A stretch of DNA of 64,000 bases from the NCBI GenBank assembly GCA_022457155.1, contig JAJGOT010000259.1, forward strand, positions 124,001 to 188,000. Reading direction: 5' to 3'. Numbering within the stretch: the first letter of the stretch is position 1; each line of letters opens with the position of its first letter. A program made the translations under genes and the position numbers. Under the pieces are notes generated by a model. That model was not told where the DNA came from. It was given only the letters and a program-made list of their open reading frames with translations, and searched no databases. Positions 56,290 through 64,000 of the stretch are shown in pieces. The DNA is from Cladopsammia gracilis. Taxonomy: Eukaryota; Cnidaria; Anthozoa; Scleractinia; Dendrophylliidae.

Positions 56290-56318
56290 AGACGAGGGGG
56301 GGGGGGGGGGGGGGGGAG
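56290..56318. repeat. Poly-G run
   Basis: A G run of more than 20 in unit 1. Unit 2 has only seven Gs at the same place (61924-61930), so this is a length-variable homopolymer. Confidence 0.9.
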
Positions 56319-57246
56319 ACTCCCGTAAAAACTGAGGGGGGTGCTCGTCAGAAATTTTCAAAAAACACCCCAAAAGGTACCAGAATCTCGTTTTGTGGGC
56401 ATGGCTCAAAGTTATCTTCACCCCAAAGAGGTACCAATTTAAAAAGAACACAAGTCATATTCTGTCATAGTTTTCGGGTCAATACATTAAAAGGTACCGC
56501 GATAACTCTAACGGTAGTTATTTTAGATTTTAGCACACTAAGCGGCGGCAATCTGGAAATTTTGACCCCTGAATCAGGGTCATGCGGCCGCAGTAATGCT
56601 GAGCAAACCACAACACGCAAGTTTCGATATTAGACTGGCTGAGTGTAATAGTTGCTCAATGTATCGTATAGTGTGGATACCAGAGTACACAGAGTATCTA
56701 TCAATCAATCTTTATTTGCCCCAATAATATTATTAACAAAGATGATATATTACAGTGTCTTAAAAAGAGCAGAAGCCCTCAACAAACAAACGGAACAAAC
56801 CCTTCTGGGCTTTACGGGGAGAGCCCCTGAAGAATGAAGAAAATTTCAGTGCATCTGCTTCTAATACATGTCACGAGCCGACAAAATCTTAACGTGTCAC
56901 CACTAACCTTGTTCACAGTGGCGACAAAACGACATAAGAACATGACATACAAACGACATAGAAAAGATGAGTTGTTTTTCTTAAGTCGATAATTGTGCCG
57001 TAATGTTGTATTGTGACATAAGATATTTATATATGCATTTGTGTGACCTCGCCGTTATGTCGCTAGTGTAAACCTCTAGGCCCTGAGGCAAACATTGCAT
57101 TGACCAAAGTCTTTATTAATTTTCGTATTAGTCGAAATAAAAATTTTAGCTTCTTTTCGAAAACGGAACTGAAAGAACTAGTCCGCGAGATTTCTGTTTC
57201 ACCTGACCACATACTGTGTGTGTCCTATTTTGCAATTTAAAACATA

Positions 57247-60190
57247 TTCAGATTACGATTTGGTTATGTGAATTTCCGCGCCAAGACCTTAGGGGTGCGA
57301 GCGGGGTGTCATATTACAGTAATGGCTTCAAGCTGGAAATACAAAAGGTTATTTACAATTTGGCCTGACATTTTTTCAAGTTTACTAACGCAGTTTAGAG
57401 TTTTTCTTGAACTGCCTTAAGCTGTCTCCAAGAAGGGCTTAGATCATGCATGGTACGTGGAGCTACAAGTATAACTAAAACACACGCTCGTATGCTCCAG
57501 CTACACGCACGCACGCACGCGCGGGCGAGCAAGCGAGAGGATGTCGCGTGGAAACAAAATAAAACATCATATATTTTTTTTAATTGTCCTGGAGAAAATA
57601 TGAAGGCTCCAGACATTCCAAGACGTTTATGTACATATGTAAAAGATACGTTTAGGCGAAACATCGGCCTATTGAAATCGTACGACGAACACTGAGAAAA
57701 AAAAATATTCTTTCTGGCTACGAGTCTGAATAGGGTTAAATGGAAATATGGGTAAGGATGTATAGTTGACGTTACTATCTTTTAATTTTTCTCAATATGA
57801 TGAGCTTTTTTCCGTTGAAAACTGACCAAAACTCTTTGCGCCTGATCAAAATTATGTTGGCCAATGGCGCCGACAATTCTGCAGTTCATAGTTTTTGAAC
57901 GCTTAGAACTTTTTTGGTAAACTTTCAAAACGTTTGGTAAATTGACAGTGTATTGGCAAAAAAAGGGATAATGACAACCTTAGCTTTTTAAGTACTTCGG
58001 TTATATAACTTTTGCAAATTTCTCTCGTTTGATCGCGGTTAACGCTCGGCCGCGCTTGATTTCTGGCGCCTAGTCACCAGGCTTCAATTTTCTAGCGTCA
58101 CAGTGATATGTGTATCCCCGTGATATGTGTACCCCCGTACCCGCACTAGTGATATGTGTATCCCCAGTGGGGATAAACATATCACTGATTTCTGTACTGT
58201 CAACAGACTGGGGCAAGCAAGGTCATGATTTTAATTAAAACTGAAATATTAAAATACTTCGAGACAAGAATTCAAGACAGAATTCGTATGTTTTATTGTT
58301 TAAAAATTTTCATTTTGGCGGTGTGAAACAAAATGTTTCTCAAAATAATCATTGTTAAAGTTATTAGATTGATTTACAACACGATCTTGCTTCAAAATGC
58401 TGGGTGATTTATATATACATTCAAGGGAGGGTGCAAACTTGTTTGTATATACGGTTATAGAAGAGGGGCATCGTATTTTTATTTTTGTCAGGGGTATAAG
58501 CAAGGTGGATAGCCTACTAGTGATATGAGGTAATATGCGTATCCCCGGTGGGGATACACATATCACTAGTGATATGTTTTTTTGTTTTTTTTGTTTGTTT
58601 GTTGTTTTTACTTAAATTTCAAATACTTAACACCACTTGCACTGTATTTACTTGTTGAAATCGAAATTGTATTTTTAATATTTATCAGTATGAATATTGT
58701 AAATAAAATAAGTGGTAAATAATAAAAAAAAAATGTGTATCCCCTTCCTGAATATGGCTGCCGTGTTTTGTGTATTCCTCTGATCTGTCTTCCTCTGCAG
58801 CGAACTATCTAGTGAAGTGACCTTGTCAAAATAATATGTGTATTTCCGTGATATGTGTACCTCCGTATACATATCACTAGTAATATGCGTATGCTCGTTG
58901 GGGGTACACATATCACTAGTGATATATGTACGGGGATACACATATCACTAGTGATATGTGTACGGGGATACACATATCACTAGTAATATGTGTATCCCGC
59001 TTCCCGAATTTGGCTGCCGTGTTTTGTGTATCCCTCTCCCTCTGCGGCGAACTAACTAGTAAAGTGATGTTGCCGAAATGATATGTGTATCTCCGTGATA
59101 TGTGTACCTCCGTACATATATCACTAGCAATATGCGTATCCTCGGAGGGAATACACATATCACTAGTGACATCACTAGTGATATGTGTATCCCCTTTTCC
59201 TGAATATGGCTGCCGTGTAGCTGACATTGTCACAATAATTTGTGTATCCCTCTGATATGTGTATCCCCGTACACATATCACAAGTAATATGTGTATTCCC
59301 GATGGGGATACACATATCACTAGTGATATGTGTACCCCCCTTTCAGAATATGGCTGCCGTATTTTGTAAATCCCTTTCTCTCTGCGGCGCACTAACTAGT
59401 AAAGTAATGTTGCCGAAATGATATGTGTATCTCCGTGATATGTGTACCTCCGTAAACATATCACTAGTAATATGCGTCTCCTCGGTGGGATACACATATC
59501 ACTAGTGATATGTGCATCCCCTTCCAGAATTTGGCTGCTGTGTTTTGTGTATCCCTTTCCCTCTGCGGCGAACTATCTAGTGAAGTGAAGTTGCCACAAT
59601 GATATGTGTATCTCCGTGATATGCGTTTCCCCGCACACATATCACTAGTGATATGCGTATCCCAGGTGGTGGTACACCTGGGACTAGTGATGTGTATCCC
59701 CTTCCTGTATATGGCTGCCGTGTTTGTGTATCCCCATCCCTTTGCAACGAACTACCTAGTGAAGTGACGTTGTCGCAATAACTTGTGTATCACCGTGTGT
59801 ATGTGTATCCCCCATAGACATATCACAAGTAATATGTGTATTTCCGGTGGGGATACACATATCATTAGTGATATGTGTACCCCCTTTCAGAATATGGCTG
59901 CCGTGTTTTGTGTATCCCTCTCCCTCTGCGGCGAACTAACTAGTAAAGTGATGTTGCCGAAATGATATGTGTATCTCCGTGATATGTGTATACCTCCGTA
60001 CACATATCACTTGAGTAATATGCGTATCCTCGGTGGGGATACACATATCACTAGTGATACACATATCACTAGTGATGTGTGTATCCCTTTCCTGAATATG
60101 GCTGCTGTGTATTGTGTATCCACATCCATTTGCAGCCAACTACCTAGAGAAGTGACGTTATCACAATATATATAATTAGTGTATATTATC

Positions 60191-60228
<38 letters not shown>

Positions 60229-60267
60229 GTGTATATATATAATTAGTGTATTCCAATGTTATATGTC

Positions 60268-60347
<80 letters not shown>

Positions 60348-62850
60348 GTGTATTCCAATGTTCCCATGCAAGTAATATGTGTATTCCCGGTGGAGATACA
60401 CATATCACTAGTGATATGTGCATCCGCTTACTTGATATGTGTATTCCCTTACTATGCTGAATATGCCTGCGTGTTTTGTGTATCCCCTCTGCGGCGAACT
60501 ATCTGATGAAGTGAAGTTGCCACAATGATATGTGTATCTCCGTGATATGGTACCCCCGTACACATATCACTAGTGATATATGTACGGGGATACACATATC
60601 ACTGATGATATGTGTATCCCAACCGGGGATACGCATATTACTATATATGTGTACGACCACCGGGGTACACATATCACGGAGATACAGATATTATTGTGAC
60701 AACGTCACTTCACTAGATAGCTCGCTGAAATGGGGTACACATATCACTAGTGATATGTGTATCTCCACCTGGAATATACATATTACTAGTGATATGTGTA
60801 CGGGGGATACACATATCACGGGGATACACATATTATTGTGACAACATCACTTCACTCGATAACTCGCTACAGAGGTAGAGAGATAGACAAACACGGCAGC
60901 CCTATTCAACTGGAAGGGGATACACATATCACTAGTGATATGTGTATCCCCTCTATCCCTCCCTTTGCAGCGTATAGTATAGCTATAGTGACATGCTGGC
61001 ATAAATTTTATACACGTTCGGATTCCAGCATCTAGATTAGCCTGGGAATTTGCTTTTAAACCGGGTAATATCATTCCATTTTTAGAAACAATTATGACTC
61101 CAGCAAGTAAGGATTCTTTCCAGTTCGGGAGACTCGAGACTTGACTCGATGAAATACACAATTTTGTTCGTGGTCGGGTAGCGCAAAATCCTTTAATACG
61201 CCTTTTATACGGAAATTATTTTCTATTCACAAAATAAATACCGAAATATTGCCTTCGGGTTGTATTCATAGGAGTGTATTCATGGATTAAAAATTAAAAA
61301 CTTAGAAAGTTAAAAATTGAAAATACTTTTTAAAATTATTGTGCAAATATATATCTCGAAATAAAAAGCATTTAAAAATGTTAAAAATCGAAAGGATTGA
61401 ACCTGATTTTATTTTGTTCTACCTTCGGGAATTACTTGATATCTTCCTCCTCGATACATATTCAAGGAAGATTATCTTCCTCGTCCATATTTGTGTAGGC
61501 AGGAAGTGTGTCAGTATTTTTTGACCGGTGATCCATTGTTAACTGCTACCCATAGTCAATTTTCGAAGAGTGAATTTGCATCTCGCTCGCCAGGTGGAAT
61601 TTCACATGGACTTGTTTGTCATGAAACTGAATCGTAAAAATAATCTTGACCATTTTCGTCCTCTATGGTTTTCCATACACAGCCGTATGTTTTCAAAAAC
61701 ATGTTTAGGATCATGGATGTGGCCATCCGAAACATATTTTTGATACCAAAGACAGTGTGCATTATTCATACGCTCACTTATACGGATATCAAAAAATTCT
61801 AGTAAGTCTGGGGGGAGGAACGAGATAAAAACCGAGGGAGGGGAGCGGGAAAAACGAGGGGAGACTGGGGAGCGCGCTGCCTATCCTTCGCTCCCCACAA
61901 GTTCTGCTTCACTTCCCCCAGACGGGGGGGAGACTCCCGTAAAAACTGAGGGGGGTGCTCGTCAGAAATTTTCAAAAAACACCCCAAAAGGTACCAGAAT
62001 CTCGTTTTGTGGGCATGGCTCAAATTTATCTTCACCCCAAAGAGGTACCAATTTAAAAAGAACACAAGTCATATTCTGTCATATTTTTCGGGTCAATACC
62101 TTAAAAGATACCGCGATAACTCTAACGGTAGTTTTTTTAGATTTTAGCGCACTTAGCGGCGGCAATCTGGAAATTTTGACCCCTGAATCAGGGTCATGCG
62201 GCCGCAGTTATGCTGAGCAAACCACAACACGCAAGTTTCGATATTAGACTGTCTGAGTGCAATAGTTGCTCAATGTATCGTACAATGTGGATACCAGAGT
62301 AGACAGAGTATCTGTCAATCAATCTTTATTTGCCCCAATAATTATTAACAAAGATGATAATTATTAACAAAGATGATATATTATAGTGTCTTAAAAGGAG
62401 CAGAAGCCCTCAACAAACCCTTCTGGGCTTTACGGGGAGAGCCCCTGAAGAATGAAGAAAATTTCAGTGCACTATGATCTGCTTCTGATTGTCACGAGCC
62501 GACAAAACCTTAACGTTTCTTCACTAACCTTGTTCACAGTGGCGACAAAACGACATAAGATTAGACATATAAACGACATAGAAAAGATGAGTTGTTTTTC
62601 TTAAGTCGATAATTGTGTCGTAATGTTGTATTGTGACATAAGATATCGATGTTTTATATATGCATTTGTGTGACCTCGCCGTTATGACGCTAGTGTAAAC
62701 CCCTAGGCCCTGAGGCAAACAGTCTAAATTTCCGTATGAGTCGAAATAAAAATTTTAGCTTCTTTTCGAAAACGGAACTGAAAGAACTAGTCCGCGAGAT
62801 TTCTGTTTCACCTGACCACATACTGTGTGTCCTATTTTGCAATTTAAAAC
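57247..62850. repeat. Tandem segmental duplication, unit 2
   Basis: A second copy of 48728-57243 in the same orientation, directly adjoining unit 1. It lacks 49221-51693 and the retroposon at 54938. It gains an AT-rich insertion at about 58577-58733 with T-rich and A-rich ends, and a long (TA)n tract. It ends 7 bp before the TATA box of the next gene. Confidence 0.9.
58100..60960. repeat. Palindromic satellite array, unit 2
   Basis: Same units as 52075-54935, in the same order, with small indels. It includes (TA)n expansions at 60195-60231 and 60274-60342 that are much shorter in unit 1. Confidence 0.92.
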
Positions 62851-62856
62851 TGGAAG

Positions 62857-62865
62857 TATATAAAG
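62857..62865 (+). promoter_or_regulatory. TATA box
   Basis: TATATAAAG, 125-133 bp upstream of the ATG at 62990. The expected transcription start is near 62890. It lies immediately outside the duplicated block. Confidence 0.6.
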
Positions 62866-62989
62866 TAATTTTACTCTTTGTATTGAGTCAGTCAACCATG
62901 CATTAGATTCCGTGAGTGAATTCACTTTACATGACGTAAACAAATATATTTTTTTTAACTTTGACATGCCCAGTTCATAAGGAAATAAG

Positions 62990-63154
62990 ATGGCCATGGC
63001 GCCTCAAACCACGCACACAGCTGCTACCGTTCTTCTACTCGTTGTTTGCGGTGTTTATACATCCCAAGTAAACGGAAGTCTTTTAGATCCAAGCTTAATT
63101 GCGCGAGAGCTTCAAGAATTTGCGAACGATGCTCTGGGTGTTGACGAACTTCAA
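62990..63154 (+). CDS. First coding exon of a secreted or membrane protein (continues right)
   Basis: It encodes 55 residues: a signal peptide with hydrophobic core TAATVLLLVVCGVYTSQVNG, then SLLDPSLIARELQEFANDAL and GVDELQ. It ends in phase 0 at a CAA|GTAAGA donor. A second in-frame ATG lies 6 nt downstream. The mature start, an amphipathic helix ending GVDELQ, is reminiscent of the N-terminus of voltage-gated calcium channel alpha2-delta subunits. The match is too short to name it. No second exon is recognisable before 64000. Confidence 0.65.
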
Positions 63155-64000
63155 GTAAGAGAAGAATTTTGTCAATTTTAATCTCTTTTCGTACATGCAT
63201 GACTAAAGTCGAGCCTCTTCTGGGGTGAACCAATGCATATAATCAAGTTTATGTTCCTTCCGTTGACAACTTAGTTTCTTTGCTCGATTGTGTGCACTGG
63301 TGAACAGATTTTCCTTCGCAAGTTTTTATTCATTACTTCGTGGGAACACTTAAACAAGTTCCATGTCGTGTTTCGACCCTAGATTCACTTACGCATTTTG
63401 GCCACTTGACAGTAGTCTGTTAGTACTTGTTTTTAAACATTGGAGTTTCTTCAACTTTTCAACAAGTTTCACCCCACACACATGCGACCATGGCGTATGG
63501 AAAAAGACCTGTAAACTATTAAAATGCTAACACTTATGACAATGTTACAGACCCAGCTATATAGTATAATACGAAAACATGTTGCCAGCTAGGGTTTGAT
63601 GTGACTGAATAGCTGATCAATATCAGTTGATGAACCGCTCACAAAATGAAACACTGAAACCGCGCCGGAAACAATTATTGTCCTAACTTTTCCCAATATT
63701 TTCCATTTCATGGTCTTAGTTGCGCTAAGAGTCAGCAAATGAACTCTTTACTGAGTTGAATTATATTACTAGTAAGACGTCATTGATTGGATGGAAGAAA
63801 TCGAAAATCAAGAGAAAATACATTTGATGTCTTAAATTCCGTTTACCAATGACATGCTGATGCATCATAACTGACAAATATAAATTGTATGCATTATGTT
63901 AAGAGAGAGAAAAATTTGAATTAATATGCAGCAAAGACGATGGTGAAGGTGAATCATCATCGGCAGGTTCGAACCTGTCCACCGATCTCAGCTGATCGCA
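63155..64000 (+). other. First intron of the 62990 gene (to window end)
   Basis: AT-rich, with no exon, repeat or RNA gene that I can support. The GGTTCGAACC near 63967 is a short palindrome. Confidence 0.5.

Larger units (their letters stand above)
48728..57243. repeat. Tandem segmental duplication, unit 1
   Basis: Starts CAGATTACGATTTGGTTATG and ends CCTATTTTGCAATTTAAAAC. Blocks 48728-49220 and 51694-57243 match unit 2 (57247-62850) at roughly 95% by eye. The middle, 49221-51693, is missing from unit 2. The unit includes a (CACG)n tract, satellite DNA and a non-satellite 1.9-kb tail. Confidence 0.9.

Noticed and set aside
56251..56451. Minus-strand ORF with a Pro run (also at 61799-62065)
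   Set aside because: The proline run comes from a length-variable poly-G tract, the two copies diverge in frame after it, and no family features are visible.
52432..60841. Many ORFs with repeated THITSDMCIP-like peptides
   Set aside because: They occur in several frames and on both strands of the palindromic satellite; no start, signal or domain is conserved.
63950..63998. tRNA T-arm-like GGTTCGAACC near the right end
   Set aside because: It is a simple palindrome; the 5-bp stem around TTCGAAC does not pair correctly and no D-arm, anticodon arm or acceptor stem surrounds it.

Overview
This window comes from a metazoan nuclear genome. An anthozoan cnidarian, most likely a stony coral or close relative, is my inference. 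The grounds are an intron-rich gene set with GT-AG introns, AT-rich introns packed with small inverted-repeat transposons (MITEs), a single-exon class A GPCR, and a cnidarian-style basement-membrane laminin. I ran no database search. Gene identities rest on recognisable family motifs, and exon chains were checked by hand for splice sites and phase.

Layout. (1) 511-6467, plus strand: the 3' eight exons of ALG12, the ER alpha-1,6-mannosyltransferase of N-glycan assembly; its N-terminus lies left of the window. (2) 8286-15824, minus strand: a seven-exon gene I do not recognise, encoding a secreted-signal, Cys-rich, EGF-like, single-pass membrane protein with a basic, polyproline cytoplasmic tail. 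A retrotransposon reverse-transcriptase remnant sits antisense in one intron. (3) 17482-18387, plus strand: an intronless rhodopsin-family GPCR. (4) 18388-22904: intergenic DNA rich in fold-back elements. (5) 22905-48028, minus strand: a complete 26-exon laminin beta chain (about 1774 residues; human LAMB1 has 1786). (6) 48391-48696, plus strand: an uncertain ORF divergent from laminin. (7) 48728-62850: a large tandem duplication of a 5.6-8.5 kb unit, each copy carrying about 2-3 kb of satellite DNA built from perfect palindromes. (8) 62990-63154, plus strand: first coding exon, with TATA box and signal peptide, of a gene running off the right edge.

The genes are independent animal genes and do not form a system. 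ALG12 acts in ER glycosylation, laminin beta and the EGF-like protein are secreted or surface matrix-type products, and the GPCR is a surface receptor.

The most unusual material is repetitive. There is a TTAA-flanked, piggyBac-like MITE family with an expandable 88-bp internal repeat, one copy abutting a laminin splice donor and another in the laminin 3' flank. Retrotransposon 3' ends share a conserved-loop hairpin whose stem changes by compensation. The palindromic satellite and its segmental duplication are the third feature. The seven-exon membrane protein is the best candidate for an undescribed protein.
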